Part shown: one piece after another, positions 12,146 to 24,439 of the stretch
How positions within the stretch are numbered: position 1 is the first letter of the stretch
How the letters are laid out: the number at the start of each line of letters is the position of its first letter
Source: Gnetum montanum
Taxonomy: Eukaryota > Streptophyta > Gnetopsida > Gnetales > Gnetaceae
DNA: 64,000 bases
NCBI GenBank assembly: GCA_015680685.1
Contig: MNCI01027053.1
Coordinates: 1-64,000 of the forward strand
Reading direction: 5' to 3'
Notes under the pieces: generated by a model
The model's input: only the letters and a program-made list of their open reading frames with translations
What the model was told of the DNA's origin: nothing
Database searches by the model: none
Position numbers and translations under genes: made by a program

Positions 12146-13604
12146 CTTAGAGTCACAGGTACATTACTAAATTTTTCATTTTCTTTCCATTTTTCACTTT
12201 CTTTGATAATTTTCATTTATTAAAATTTTAACATTCTTTGATATATCTTTCAATTCTTTGACATTTGCCATTCTTTTAATATTTTGCATTCTTTACTCTT
12301 TTCACTATTCTTACTATCTTTTTCATTTCTTTCATACTTTGTTTTCAAACCTTTTATAAATAATTTTGATTACTAATAAGACATATTAAATAAAGGTAAG
12401 ATGTAGTCCAATAAGGTGAAGATTTCTCTATGTTATCAAGTCAAAAGGGACTAACAATTTGAACAGTGAGCCCACATTATCCATGCACCCATTCCATTAA
12501 TAAGATGTTCTTACAATGGCCATAATGATATTCTTTTCCATCATACAGCTAAGACAAAACTTGTGATCGTTATTCTTGGATCAAAAAGTGAAGAACCAAC
12601 CGGGAATGAAAAGGGTATGATATTAAGGAGATTTGTGGATTCTTTTGGATTATTTTTGTGAGTTTTATCATGTTACTAAGGTTGTATTATATCCTTGTAG
12701 ATCTAATGAAAAATGGAAGTAAGAGTCAAATAAGTGCTACCTAAAATGGTTGACACAAATAAAAATAAAAAATCACAAAATTAATTTTTGGGGGCTCCAC
12801 TGGAAAGACATGTTACTTATGCCTAAAGGTAGGTAGCTTCTTAGAAATCTAAAAATAAACTAAAGTGCCATGAATAAACTCCTCCTTTGGAGAATATGCC
12901 AAACATTGACAGTCTTACAATTGTATTTCCAAGAGATGAAATGATACGATGTCACTAGATGGTGATTTGGACTTGGTTTGAATCTTGAATAGAAAGGCTA
13001 GTGATTACTATAACCACTAATAAAACACAAGAATTCATTATGCCTCTTGTAGGATACCTCACATCTCGATTTCTGCAATCCCTTCTAAGTCCATTTCACC
13101 TCACTGTTAGAATAGTCATAACTTGTGATTTTATGTAACATAGTCTTATTTTCCTAATTTGGTGGTACTAACATGTGTGTTTTGCTAAATAGGTATGCGT
13201 TACATTCAACTCCTTAAGTGCCTAAGGACACTTTTTGGCATGGTTATACAAGGGCATTAAGGGATAGAGCTTGCTTTTGGAAGGACCCACTTGTATAACT
13301 ATTGTGTTTTATACCTACCAAGAAATTCCACATCATCTTAAATCTTCCAACATCAAGAGATGTCAATAAATTCTTCCCATATCATGTAAATTGTTTTTTC
13401 TTGCAACATGAATCCATTACCCTTTAAACCCATCTTATGAACTTTTGTAGCCCAAGATTCCTTATGTATTAACTTTCAATGATGAGATTTTAACTAACAT
13501 ATGCATATCTCCATCGTCTAAACCCTCTGAGAAACCTTAAAACATTTCAAACATCCAAAAGAATCAATTTTTCCCATCAGACCCTTGTAAAAAATGCAAT
13601 TTCC
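12146..13604. other. Non-coding 3' region of the Athila-like element or its LTR
   Basis: Between 12,176 and 12,350 a pyrimidine-rich strand carries many loosely repeated CATTCTTTGA-like words. The rest is AT-rich with no coding similarity. Its position, after the integrase and before a TATA-bearing promoter at 13,690, suggests the U3 part of a long LTR. No paired copy upstream confirms this. Confidence 0.35.
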
Positions 13605-13960
13605 TAGGCTCTGATATTGGGTCCATGATATCAGGTCTGCACCAATATTAGATCTCTGATATCAGGTCCTTGATATCAGGTCATACAAAACCTATATATA
13701 TGTGGGAACTTTACTAATTTTTTCATCATTTTTCATATGCACACAAGGGAGATTTTTTAACTTTTCTTCTTAGATTTAAGGCTTAAGCTTTTAGCTTTCC
13801 CAAGCCATATCTTCCTTGTTATTGCTTCCATTGTTGTGATTTTCAAACCTATTTGATCTTGGAGTCCTCATCTTAGTCATTGGAGGGGGGTGGTGGGGAT
13901 GTGGTGGGAGGAGGATGCTAGTGAGAAAAGTTAGATCCAATTTTTCAAAACATTCTAATG
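13605..13960 (+). promoter_or_regulatory. LTR-like promoter: GATATCAGGTC repeats, TATA box, G-rich leader
   Basis: The word TGATATCAGGTC occurs four times, with variants, between 13,610 and 13,682, interleaved with CCAATATTAG. The TATA box CTATATATATG follows at about 13,692. Downstream there is a pyrimidine-rich leader and a G-rich run (13,884-13,918, GGAGGGGGGTGGTGGGG and beyond). This is the layout of an LTR U3-R-U5. It could be the 3' LTR of the Athila-like element or the 5' LTR of what follows. Confidence 0.45.
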
Positions 13961-14280
13961 CTTGGAATGTATTTTAAGGATAAGTATAAAGTGAAACTTA
14001 AAAATTTTTAATAAGACTAAGCATGAGGAAGCTAGAACACTTAAATAATACTCTTAAGGAACCATAACCAATTATAATGAGCCATAAATAAGAGAAAAAT
14101 AGATAATTGTGAGGAGTCACAAAGAAAATAACACTTATGGGATAGCTTTCTAGAATTTTATCTAACTTTGTAATCATAAAATAAGAACATAATGTGACTA
14201 AGGGTATGAGTATGGTATGGAACTATTAAGAATAAATGTGAATACCTTAGTAATTTTTAATTCTTAATGATTGTAGATGA

Positions 14281-14880
14281 TCCTAAAGATAGGAGCACAA
14301 GGAGGACCCTCACAAGGTGCAAGTAAGAGATAGAGAGGCCAAGGTAGAGGCCAAATAGGAGGACAAGAACTAGAACACGAGGAGTAGGAAGCCCAATCAT
14401 TTAGTTTTCATCAAGAAAATCTTGCTATAGGACATTCAGCCCAAGGAGAGGAAGAAGAATCACAAGTGTCAAGACAATGCCTCACATTATCATAGGATTG
14501 CCTCTAAGCCATCCAAGAAATGTCTGTCTTGATCATAGTGATTGTAGAGATGAACTTTGATCCATTTATAGAGTTCAAACCTGAAGTGGTCAAGACACAA
14601 CTCAAGGCATCACAATTATGGCCCATATTTTCTAACAATGGAAAATGGTAGCTTTGAGAAACCTACCAATTTTGGCACAATAAGGAAGAGGGCACCATAG
14701 TTAACATTAGAGAAGTATTAGTTTTATTCTTGATCAAGGAAATTGTAGAAGCTCTAAATGTACCCAACAAAGAGGAAGGGTTTTCACATCTATCCACCCA
14801 ATAAAATCTTAAAACTAGAAAATTATGGCTAAAATGAGCATATGGAAAAGAAGATAAGGGATACAATGAGAAATAATGCT
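14281..14880 (+). pseudogene. Unrecognised retroelement-like reading frame
   Basis: One plus-strand frame reads GAQGGPSQGAS, then RGQGRGQIGGQ (a Gly/Arg/Gln-rich start common at gypsy gag N-termini), then an acidic GEEEESQVS. A longer block with FDPFIEFKPEVVKTQLKAS and IVNIREVLVLFLIKEIVEALNVPNKEEG follows. Only scattered TAG/TAA stops break it. I do not recognise a domain in the second half; the ALNVPNxEEG phrase resembles accessory plant-retrotransposon ORFs, but that is a weak impression. It ends abruptly at about 14,880, where minus-strand copia gag begins. Confidence 0.35.
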
Positions 14881-15302
14881 TTATTTTCTCACCCTCTCTC
14901 ATTTTGAGTTTATCATACTCACTTTGTAAAACTAATAATTCTTATTACTTAACAATAGAAGTTTACTCATATGTAGCTTCTAAATTTTGCCAAATTTCTT
15001 TGGTCATTTTGCATCCTACTACCCTATTAAATTCAAATTTAGTCAATGCACAATATAAACAATTTTTTTCTTTTGAATCAAATATGAACTTATCATTTTC
15101 TTCTTATGTCCATTTGTTGTGAGGCTTGATGATGCTGGTGGAGTTGTTGAAAGGTGAAGCATAGCCTTCAAGGATTGAGTTCCATAATTCAAATTTCAAG
15201 GACTCAAAAAGTCCTTGCATTTTAGCTTTCTAGTAGGGAAAGTAAAATTTGTTGAACATGGGTGGCTTTGTATAAGATGTCCCCTCTATTGTTCACTCTT
15301 GA
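14880..15302 (-). pseudogene. Copia gag N-terminus, truncated
   Basis: Read on the minus strand from the leader after the primer-binding site: SYTKPPMFNKFYFPY, FELWNSILEGY, then CLYCALTKFEFNRV, MTKEIWQNLEATYE, and LQSEYDKLKMREGEKIKHYFS. This is the copia-type gag (UBN2/DUF4219 pattern WxxIxxGYxxP...xxLxxxEFxRVxxCxTAKEIWDxLxxxYEGT...LxxxYExFKMxExExIxxxFxRF). The start codon is ATA where ATG is expected. The frame breaks off at about 14,880, so zinc knuckle and pol are absent. It closely matches the gag at 44,040-44,539. Confidence 0.75.
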
Positions 15303-15323
15303 AGTTGATGATGACAGAGAAGA

Positions 15324-15342
15324 GTACCAAGCTCAGATACCA
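15324..15342 (-). promoter_or_regulatory. Primer-binding site, initiator tRNA-Met type
   Basis: On the minus strand TGGTATCTGAGCTTGGTAC lies directly inside the LTR end. The usual plant PBS is TGGTATCAGAGC, complementary to the 3' end of initiator tRNA-Met. It fixes the LTR to its right as the 5' LTR of a minus-strand element. Confidence 0.75.
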
Positions 15343-15344
15343 CT

Positions 15345-16556
15345 TATGGATCATTGAACTTAGAAAGGGGGCCCAAGGGGNGTTTTCAAAATTAAGGCTT
15401 TTCAGAAAAAGCACACACATCAAATCTAATGTGGTTCCCTAACTTGGGTAGTCCATACTTTGAGGGTAGATCGAAAGCACACCTCCCAACTTTGTTACTC
15501 TTAAATATGGTTTGAAGGATCCACACCTTGTATAGTCTTCAAGTCCCACTTCAGAGTGTTGTGCCACAACAATAACCACTTAACCTTGCAAGGTCCCATT
15601 AGGCTTGGAATATGGTCTCCAGGCTTCCACAACCTTCATAATCTTGATCTCTACTCCAAAGTGTTGTGCTGCAACACAAAACACAATCCCATAGGATCTT
15701 GACAAGCTCAAGCAAGATGCCTTCCCACAAGAAGCACATCAACCCCACAGGACAACAAGGGAGAATAATTTACATGGGATGAATGCAACTTAGTTTGTTG
15801 ATCCTTGTACTTTGAGGTACAACACACTTTACAATGAACAATAGATAGAACAATGAGGAGCAAAAAAGTTTACAATGATTGACAAATGATTAAATAATGA
15901 TTGTACACAAGCTTGCATATTTCCCAATGCATATGATATCTTCTTATAGCTACCAAGTTCTAAATCTATCTTGGAACTTGTGCAATAGCTAGCTAATGAT
16001 CACTAATGGTCATGGAAGATATCTTCTTCATGCTTGAGATGTTTTTTTATTTTTTACTTCTATTTTGGGAAGAAGTCTTTGTTTGGGAAAGACATCTTTC
16101 TGAAATCTCCATTCTAGGAAGACATCTTTATCTAATGGAAAATGTCTTTCTGAATTTGACCCACATTCTATGAAGACATATTTGTTTGAGCATTCTCAAA
16201 TTCTACCAAGACATCTACTATTTCTTAGAGATGCCTTTCTTCAAATTCCTTTGCATGATGAATTCATTGTTCCTTGTTCATAACCTTGATGTTCCGCATG
16301 CTTTAATGATGACAACTTTGCTTGTACAGTATTTGGTCCTCATCCATGTTCTTTGGAATTCTTACATGTTTGTTTGAGACCTTATGGATGACCTTCTCCT
16401 TTGATCTCTAAACCCAAAATTTTCTTGTCATCTTGTAGGCTTTAGCTCATCTTGATTTCCCATGTACATTTTTTGACAAACACAATAATCATAGAACCAT
16501 GCAAATAACCTTTGACTTCAATTTACTTAAATTTTTGACACACCAAAAGTTTCACA
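15345..16556 (-). repeat. Copia 5' LTR, family 1 (about 1.2 kb)
   Basis: The plus-strand left end is TATGGATC-ATTGAAC (TG mutated to TA) and the right end is CCAAAAGTTTCACA. The sequence matches the solo LTR at 42,791-44,034 along its whole length; for example the stretch around 15,510-15,570 (GGATCCACACCTTGTATAG) recurs at about 42,967. There is one undetermined base at 15,381. The right part (16,010-16,260) contains about seven AGACATCT/AGATGTCT-like motifs. It sits against the remaining end of the chromovirus 5' LTR at 16,557. Confidence 0.8.
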
Positions 16557-16653
16557 CATTTAGCTATGTTAGAATGAAATAATTAATTACTTTTCCATCC
16601 ATTTTACCCCACATAATGTTCTTTTTCCTAAGGGTAGGAAGCATGGTGTTAGA
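16557..16653 (+). repeat. Stub of chromovirus 5' LTR
   Basis: About 97 bases that match the last part of the 3' LTR (24,228-24,321), ending GGTGTTAGA where the 3' LTR ends GGATGTTACA. It is cut on the left by the right end of the copia LTR at 16,556. Confidence 0.75.
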
Positions 16654-16656
16654 AGT

Positions 16657-16670
16657 TGGTATTAGAGCAT
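16657..16670 (+). promoter_or_regulatory. Primer-binding site of chromovirus
   Basis: TGGTATTAGAGCAT lies three bases after the LTR end. It differs by one C-to-T change from the common initiator tRNA-Met PBS TGGTATCAGAGCAT. Confidence 0.8.
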
Positions 16671-16780
16671 AGATTTTGCAATTTTTTTCATTTCTCATTA
16701 TTTGTTTAGTGATGGTAGGTGCTAGATGAGGTCAAGATTGAGGTAGAAGAATAGATGTTGGACCTAGTCAACCAACACTA

Positions 16781-17850
16781 ATGTCTAAACCTATTGATAA
16801 CCAAGTGGAGGAGCCTTCAATAAAACCTTGTGTAGAGAATGTGACCCCAACACCAATATTAAATGAGGGGATAAGCCAAGCTGATTTCAATCATTATATG
16901 GAGCAATTCCTCCATCAACACATGGAGGAAAATTCACTACAACCAAGATTTATGGTGGTTTCTAGGGAAATTAGTAGTAGGACATCCATGGAGAGTGAGC
17001 TTATGGAATAGTTTCATAAGCTTGAAACACCAACATTTAAAGGTGAGAAGGACTCCACCATAGCTATAAAATGGCTTAAGGAAGTCATCAAGATCTCCAA
17101 GATGTTAGGATGCAGTCCAAAATAATAAACACATTTGATCACCTTTCAATTTAAAGATGCTGCCAAGTGATGGTGGGATGTGGAGGAGCTTTCACTTCAT
17201 TGGAAGGATCAAGATGTCCACTAGAATAACTTTGTGTGAGTGTTCAACCAACAGTATGCACCTACAAATTTTGTGGAGGCTAAAGCAAATGAATTTCATG
17301 GCCTCTATTAGGATGACAAGTTAGTAAGTGAGTATGAGTGCAATTTTTTGGAGTTGAGCATGTATGTTTCTCACATGCATGTAGATGACACAACAAGGGT
17401 TAGGTGATTTGTTTAAGGCCTTTGTATTTTAATTAAGGACCATCTCCTCCCTTAATGTCATTTAACATATGAGGAAGCTCAAGTTGCTACATTGGAGTTG
17501 GAATGTAGTCAAATGATAGAAGCAGCATGCCATGATCATTCTTAGAAGAGGGATCAATTTTCTTCTAGAAAAATTGATGGATTGAAATGTGTCTGCAATA
17601 TTGGCCTTAGAAGGATTCAATCTCAATAGTAGTCTATGAGGCATGAGTCTAATTAGGGATAGACCACTTATTAGAATTATGGTAAAGTTGGACATACTAG
17701 GTAGAAATGCTCTAATTATTACAACTATGGCTAGTTTGGTCACAAGAGCTTTAATTACTCAAAGAATTCAAATAATGATGGCTTTTAACAAGGAGGAAAA
17801 CCTCCAAGGGATCATGGTGGTTCCTAAACATAGGCTTGTGTTTATGCTTT
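16781..17850 (+). pseudogene. Chromovirus gag remnant with zinc-knuckle traces
   Basis: The gag frame opens at 16,781 and reads through FNHYMEQFLHQHME, then FHKLETPTFKGEKDSTIAIKWLKEV, the capsid core (DAAKxWWDVE, then FNQQYAPTNFVEAKANEFHGLY), and DDKLVSEYECNFLELSMYVSH. This matches Retrotrans_gag (F..P..A.xWLxxxE...A..WW...F...F...Y.P...R..K..EF..L.QG..SV.EY...F..L). Around 17,670-17,760 NYGKVGHTR and NYGxFGHKSFNYSK are two decayed CCHC knuckles in which cysteines have become tyrosine. Stops are mostly TAG/TAA. Confidence 0.75.
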
Positions 17851-17881
17851 AACTGATCAATCGATGAAGGAATAACCTAAC

Positions 17882-18178
17882 ATGATGATAGAGATGGGGG
17901 GTATGATCTTAGATCTTGAAGTTTTGATTCCCTTCAATCCTACTTATAGTTATTATTTTGTTGATCCTTCAATAGTTAAAAGGATGGACTTGATATGTGA
18001 GCCCCTATCCCAAGGGCTTACTGTTAGTACTATGGATGGCAATACACTTGATATAGACCAAGTTTGTAAATTTGTTTCTTTAATTATCCAAGATGTTCCT
18101 TGGCCTTATGACCTTCATGTCATGGGCTTAGGGGACAACAACATCATTCTAGGGATGGATTGGTTAGTGCATTTCTAG
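17882..18178 (+). pseudogene. Chromovirus protease remnant
   Basis: A 98-codon stop-free stretch with FVDPSIVKRMDL (replacing the S/T-H-S-F-I context after the active site), LTVSTMDGNTLDIDQVCK, and LHVMGLGDNNIILGMDWLVHF, the standard RVP_2 protease pattern before RT. The D-S/T-G active site itself is not in this open stretch. Confidence 0.78.
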
Positions 18179-18429
18179 GATAGGTTGGATTATTATTGCA
18201 AGACATTATCATTTTTATCAGAAAAGAGTGTGCAAGTGATTGTACATTTGAAACCCTACAAGATTAAGATAGACATGGATTAATCAAGATTGGTTTACTA
18301 TTTTTTGTAGAAAGGTCATCCCTGCTTCATAGTCTCTATTAGTGAGATTTCTCCATCCTCGAGAATTGATCAAATCCCTATATCCTATGAATTTCTTGAT
18401 GTCTTTTGATCAGAATTGCTAAGTTTGCC

Positions 18430-19690
18430 TCCTAGGTAGAGTTTGAGATTGATCTCAAACTTGGTACTGAACCTATCTCCAGAGCTCCACATAGGATGTC
18501 ACCTATCAAATTGGTACAACTCAATGTCCAACTTCAAGAACTTTTAGATAAAAGCTTGATTGGTCAAGTGTATCTCCTTGGGGAGGTCCTATCATCGTTA
18601 AAAAGAAGGATGGAAACATGAGGTTATGCATTAACTATTGATAACTAAACCTCACATAGATGATTTTTTGAACAATTAAGGGATGCTCAAGTGTTCTCAA
18701 AGATAGATTTAAAGTCAGGCTACCACCAGGTTTGCATTAGAAAAGGTGATATTTCTAAGATAGATTTGAGGACTTAGTATGGGCATTATGAGTTCTTGGT
18801 TCTACCATTTGGACCCAATAATGCTCTAGTAGTGTTTATGAATCTCATGAATAGTTTCATGAGGTCATACTTAAATCAATTTGTCATTGTTTTCATTGAT
18901 GACATATTGATATATTCAGCATCAGATGACCTACATGAGGATCATCTAAGAACTATCTTGCAAACACTTAGAGAACATCGACTCTATGCTCAACCTTCAA
19001 AGTGCTTATTCTAGCATCATGAGATCCAATTCTTGAGTCATGTCATCTCAAAGGATGGAATAGTAGTAGCTCTTCCTATGATATCAATCATTAGGGATTA
19101 GCCTATTCCTAAGGATATCGGAGAGGTGTGTAGCTTTCTTAGCTTGGTAGGTTATTATTAGAGGTTCATGGAGAAATTTTCTCATAGTGCTTCACCTCTC
19201 ATGAATCTATTGAGAAAGGACAATGGGTTTCTATGGAATCATTATTATCATGTTGCTTTTGAGAAGCTTAAGAATAGATTAACATCAACTCCAATCTTGG
19301 TGACACCTACCATTGGTGAACCCTTTGATGTATGCATAGCTGTATCAAGAGAAGGTTATGGATGTGCCCCTATGTAGAAGGATAAGGTAATAGCATATGC
19401 CTCAAGATAATTGAAACCTCTTGAGTCATGGTATCCCACCCATGATATTGAGTTGGGAGTAGTGGTGTTTGCCTTGAAGGTTTTGTTCATATACTTTTTG
19501 GAAAGAAATTGACCATTTGGACCAATCCTAAAGGACTTCAATATCTAATGAATCAACCACAATTGAACCCATGACAACAACAATGGATAGAGTTATTAGC
19601 TAATTTTGACTTTACCATCTAGTACCAATTAGGAAAAAGTAAGGTGGTTGCAAATGTCTTGAGTTAGGTGGTTAGTAAACTCTATCGTCT
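18430..19690 (+). pseudogene. Chromovirus RT and RNase H remnant
   Basis: Recognisable RT blocks are [20 protein letters not shown] (18,441-18,500), [16 protein letters not shown] (18,697-18,740), [16 protein letters not shown] (18,779-18,825), then [13 protein letters not shown] with the catalytic IDD box intact (18,877-18,917), and [23 protein letters not shown] (18,942-19,013). RNase H follows from about 19,160 with LMNLLRKDNGFLW, FEKLKNRLTSTPIL, and the changed catalytic region FDVCIAVSREGYG near 19,323. Single-base changes to TAG and some frame shifts separate the blocks. Confidence 0.85.
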
Positions 19691-19799
19691 TATGATCCAA
19701 TCTGATGTACCAGACAATAGCCATGTAGAACAAGACATGATTCTTGGTACATGTAGCTTTATGGATCTAGTGATTCCTTAGTTACATTAGATACATTGG

Positions 19800-20730
19800 A
19801 ACTACTTTGTTGTAAGGATCCAGTGTGTGCACCCATTGCCTTGTGGAAACACTTACTAGAGGAGGCTCATCTCAATCAACTTCAAATGCATCTGGGTAGA
19901 GATAAAATGTACCAAATGCTAAAGAAGTTGTACTAGTGGCTAGGAATGAGGAGGTAGGTTGGAGAATTTGTAGCAAAGTGCTTAATCTACCAACAAGTTA
20001 AGTTATAGCATCAATGACTAGGTGGTTACTTATACCCTCACACCATTCCAAAGTGGAAGTGAGAGGTAATTGGTCTAGATTGCATTATTGGATTACCTCG
20101 CTCTAAGGGTGGTAAGGATGCTATCCTTGTGGTGGTTGACTTGTTAATAAAATTTTCCTACTTTCTTGCTACAAAGAATACGACTAGTGCTGAGACTATG
20201 GCACTATCATTTATCATGGAGATTGTTTGACTACATGGTATTCCTTTCAAGATTGTGTAAGATCATGATGCCAAATTCACCATGTGATTCTAGCAAGAAT
20301 TTATGATAAGCCTAGGTAGTAGGCTAAACTTGAGTTCAACATATCATCCTTAAATAGATGCTTCGAGCTTGAAGGCTAAAATTGACTAAGAATGGGTTAA
20401 TCAAGTGTTAGAATACATGCTTCAAGCATGCACATTACAATTTTTAGACTCTTAGGATAGTTTGTTACTATTACTAGAGTTTGCCTACAAAAATAGCTAC
20501 TAGGTGATCTTGAAGGAAAAACCATATGAGATCTTGTATGGTAGACTGTCTAGAACACCATTTTATTGGGATTTAGTTGAGGATAGGCAATAGATTAGCT
20601 TTGATATTATCCTTCATACCATGGAGAAAATAAAGGTAATTCAAGAGTGGCTCAAGGTTACTCAAGATCATCAAGTAGCTATGCAAAATGTAGAAAGAGG
20701 CCTCTTAAGTTTGCACTAGGAGATAAGGTG
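19800..20730 (+). pseudogene. Chromovirus integrase remnant
   Basis: The HHCC zinc finger region reads HLNQLQMHLGRDKMYQMLKKLYxW. The core has GLDCIIGLPRSKGGKDAILVVVDLLIKFSYF (20,073-20,160) with the first Asp. HGIPFKIVxDHDAKFT (about 20,233-20,280) has the second. STYHPxIDASSLKA is the site of the third, where NxxxE has been lost. The GKPTx module follows as FAYKNSY...PYEILYGR (20,480-20,545). Confidence 0.82.
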
Positions 20731-20829
20731 TTCATTGGAATCTCTTCACTTAAGGACTTGATGCACTTTAGGAGAAAAGGTAAATTGATAGCTCGTTACA
20801 TAGGTCCCTTTGATATTTTGTAGCATATT

Positions 20830-21150
20830 AGAGAGGTGGAATATTAGGTGAGTCTACCACCACAACTCTCTAGCATGCATGATGTATTCCATGTATCCAT
20901 GTTGTGACATTATGTTCCTAATGAAAGCCATGTAGTAGATTGGTCTAAAGTGAAACATTAGATTGATGCCTTCTATGTCAAACATCTAATTAAGATTATA
21001 GATCATATGGTACATTAGCCCTGTAGCAAATTAGTTTTGATTGTGAAAGTCTTATCAAGTTGTCATGGTTCTTAAGAATCAACTTGGGAACTATAGTATA
21101 ATATGTATGAAGCCCATCCTAAAATCTTCAAGGAGGAAGATTCTTAATCT
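20830..21150 (+). pseudogene. Chromodomain-like integrase C-terminus
   Basis: After SSMHDVFHVSML (20,870-20,905, a strong chromovirus signature) comes a run with WSKVKH, IDHMVHxPCSKLVLIVKVL, WELxYNMYEAHPKIF. This matches the del/Tekay-type end (VKVLWxxHxxEEATWExExxMRxxYPxLF). Several stops are present. The chromodomain of such elements targets integration to heterochromatin; here only the pattern remains. Confidence 0.7.
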
Positions 21151-21158
21151 GAGGAGGA

Positions 21159-24100
21159 TGTGACAATCCAAATTTTAGTAAATATTTCAGAATGATTAAG
21201 GATGTGTAATACTATTAATATTTATATGCATAATTAATTTTTCTTAGCATATGATAAATTTCTATTAATCATGTTTATTTATTTTATAATTATGTATGAT
21301 TAATGATTTTTACCTATCCCTAGTATGAACTAATTGATTGAATGAGTTGTGGTAGGTTCTCATGAAGGCTATGGCATGGGCATGGTATGGTTATGATGGC
21401 TATGTTGACATGACATATGATTTATTCATGTAATTTGTAAATTTAATTTTACTTTGGTATTACTTAAATTAAAAAGAAAAAAGGTAGATGAGTCACATAG
21501 GTCTTGAAGGTAGATGAGAGAAGGTTACTGGGTCACATGGGTTGGTGGTAGATGGATCAGGGAAGAAGCCATTAAATACCATACACTCTCTTAACCCAAA
21601 GCATTCTTAGTCTCTTGGCTCTTAGGTTGGAAGGCTACTTGGTAGAAGGAGTATGAGGAACTTTCTGGAGCACATGTGAAGTCTCAATAAATTAAAGCTA
21701 GCAACATCTGGGTGAGTAATCTTGGGCTCCTTTTCATGGTTGTGTCAATTTTCCTTGTTTTTGAATAGACTGGGGATGGGTTTATTTTAATTGAGGTAAA
21801 ATCTTATTTATCTATAATATTTGGGGAAGGATATTTCTTTCACATTCTAAATATGGAGTTTTAGTGGTGGATTTGCTGTTTTTCTTGATTTAATGTACTT
21901 TATATGAATCTTGCATTTTGGAGGGTTAAGGATTACCAATATAGTGCTAGGTAAAATAGTCATATCTCTCTCTATAATTTGAAATTTAGAAAAATCTACC
22001 TACTTCTGGATTCCTCATGATATTATCTACAACATTTCTAGAGGACATAGATCAAAATTCATGGTAGATTAGGCTTTGTCTATTGTTCTTTCAACACTAT
22101 CTAGAATCACTATAATTTCAGTAGGGTCTAAAGTGGAGGTCATATCTTGATATTGGACATAGATATAGTTCTAAATTTTGGATATATTTGAAATAGTTTA
22201 AATAGAAGACATGTCCAATTAGAATCATGTAAATTATAGTTTTGTATCAAGAGTTATAATTACATTAGGGAGAGCTATCTAAAATTACATAGAAATGTAA
22301 TATAGAGATTCATTGATTCGTAACATATTATTTGTTGTGTATGTCCTTTTGAAATTCTTATGAGACTTATCTTGGGATGTTACATTCTTAGTAGAATTAG
22401 AATCTTGGAAAAGGTTTTTTTTATGGTGAAAATAGTAATTTACTATTAGAAACTTATTCTATACTATTTCTAATTGCCTAGAATGTTGGACTAATATCTA
22501 TAGCTTTGATTTGTAATGGCTCTAATATTTTTACAAAACTAGGTATTGCTGTTAGCTTTCAAATGAATCATTAATTATGAGAAAATGCATAGGGATTGGT
22601 GAGTTATGGATGTTTCATTTATGGCTATTGAGTTTGCTCAATATCTAGTAATTCATAATTTAAGAATCATTTTCTATTTTTGACCCTTGTCTTGCTATGT
22701 ATTATTTTAGAATTATTTTTGGATATTACCCATTGAAAATTGTTGAAAGTACATTGATTTTAATTAATTGTGAATCTATGGACATTTGGGACATGTATTT
22801 TGTTAGGCATGGTCTTGTGAATGAGTGTTGAAATTTTGGAAGTTTTGGATCCCTTGAATATGTCTTGGAACCTTGTTTGATTAGATCTTGTTGGATAACT
22901 GGATCATTGAAATTATGAAAATTGTGATTGCACTATGACATGTTGGATTGATGATCCATTTGTTATTAAGTCCCTCCACCATCAATGTCAGTTTGGCATT
23001 GTGAGATAGTTGGATGATGCTGGTTTGCCATTATGAGATAGCTAAATGATGTCATTGTTTGATTGTTTGTTGTATGATTGGATGATAACATTAGCACTGA
23101 GTATGTGGATAGTTGGAGATGTGTCTCCGTAAAGATGATTTTTTCTTGATTAATCCCAATTATCAGTGCACCATTATGGCTCTCGCTATAGGTCCCATCC
23201 TATAGGAGAGGGTGATCCATGGCTTATTGGTCATGTTGGATGCCTTCAGAAGTCTAGAGGTGGGTATCCATAATGACATCTCTAGCACAAGTATGTTGGA
23301 AACCTTGGTGGAGAATCCATAGGTAACACCTTGGTTTGAATCTTAATGTGGATTCACTAGGAGCACCTTGATTCATTAAAATTAATAATAAATATATGTG
23401 CATGGTAATTTGATATTTTTTTATAAACTTTGTTTGGAAATTAGAAAGTATTCATGACAACTTAATACACATTGACACTAAGTGTGGTGCATGGTAGCCT
23501 CCTTGTTTGCTCAGTTGATGGGTGGAGTAGATGAATGTGTGTTTTAGACCATTGCGATGGATTGAACCCATTGTTCATGGATGTTTGTGCTAGTTGTATG
23601 TTTGGATTGCATTCATAGATGTATGACATTTGGTTTTTGACATGTTTGTAATGGATGATACTAGATGTTGTAGTGGTTGTATGTTTGGATATGTTTTGCA
23701 TTGATTTTTCTGTAGGTTTCCATGCCCTACCTAGCCCTCATGAAACTTGTCCTTGATTCAACCAGAAGATGGTGCCAAGGTTACTCACTTAGCAGTAGCT
23801 GATATTTTTGTTTTGTGTAGAGATACTTTGGGCTAGGAAGAGCATGAAGTAACTGTGTACATTGGAGATGTTCATAAAACAAGATGAAATTGTATGCTAT
23901 TTGGGATTATAGTTGCTATTCCATAAGTATATGTATATTAATTTGATTCACATGTTTGATCTTTTATAGTAGACTTGTATAGATTATGAATTATGTAATA
24001 ATGAGAACTTATCATATTTCTTTATGTAAGATGTTCCAGATGAGATATATATGTAATTTACGAGGTCATTAATGTAATATTTCTTTTAGTGGATGCTTGT

Positions 24101-24321
24101 AATTTAAATATTCATTACTTGTATATATATTCATCATATTCATCTTAATATTAAAAGAAATAATTTGTTCCATTATCTTGTCAATTAATCTCTTCTTCCT
24201 CTTGATCATGGCTTAACCATACTTTCTTTTGCTATGTTAGAATGAAAAAATTCATTACTCTACCATCCATTTTATCCCATGTAATGCTCTTCCTTCTAAG
24301 GGTAGGAAGGAGGATGTTACA
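21159..24321 (+). repeat. Chromovirus 3' LTR (3.16 kb)
   Basis: Starts TGTGACAATCC directly after the purine run and ends GGATGTTACA, giving matching TGT...ACA termini. Its 3' end is the one repeated at 16,557-16,653. Inside there are degenerate short tandem repeats: TTTGGCATTGTGAGATAG and TTTGCCATTATGAGATAG 39 bases apart near 22,990-23,045, and loosely repeated blocks at 23,240-23,370. No inserted element was recognised, so the large size seems native to the family. Confidence 0.8.
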
Positions 24322-24439
24322 TAGGATAAGATAAAGAAAACATTTTAGCTAAAATGCAAGCATTTGAGTAAAAAAAATTATTATTACGTTATGCTTTCTC
24401 TCTACAATTTTCATGATTAATTTCAAATATGAGTTCTAT

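Larger units (their letters stand above)
16557..24321 (+). mobile_element. Degenerate Ty3/gypsy chromovirus (Tekay/Del-like)
   Basis: Order on the plus strand: stub of the 5' LTR (16,557-16,653), PBS, gag with zinc knuckle, protease, RT, RNase H, integrase, chromodomain remnant, polypurine tract (GAGGAGGA, 21,151-21,158), 3' LTR (21,159-24,321). The last ~90 bases of both LTRs agree (GCTATGTTAGAATGAAA...GGTAGGAAG). The 5' LTR is missing all but this stub because a copia 5' end abuts it. The protease phrase HVMGLGDNNIILGMDWL and the chromodomain-like end place it with Tekay/Del chromoviruses. It has many stops and is not functional. Confidence 0.85.

Noticed and set aside
4906-13960. GATATC-bearing regions at 4.9 kb and 13.6 kb as the paired LTRs of the Athila-like element
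   Set aside because: Motifs and TATA placement agree, but sequence before and after does not align, so pairing is not demonstrated.
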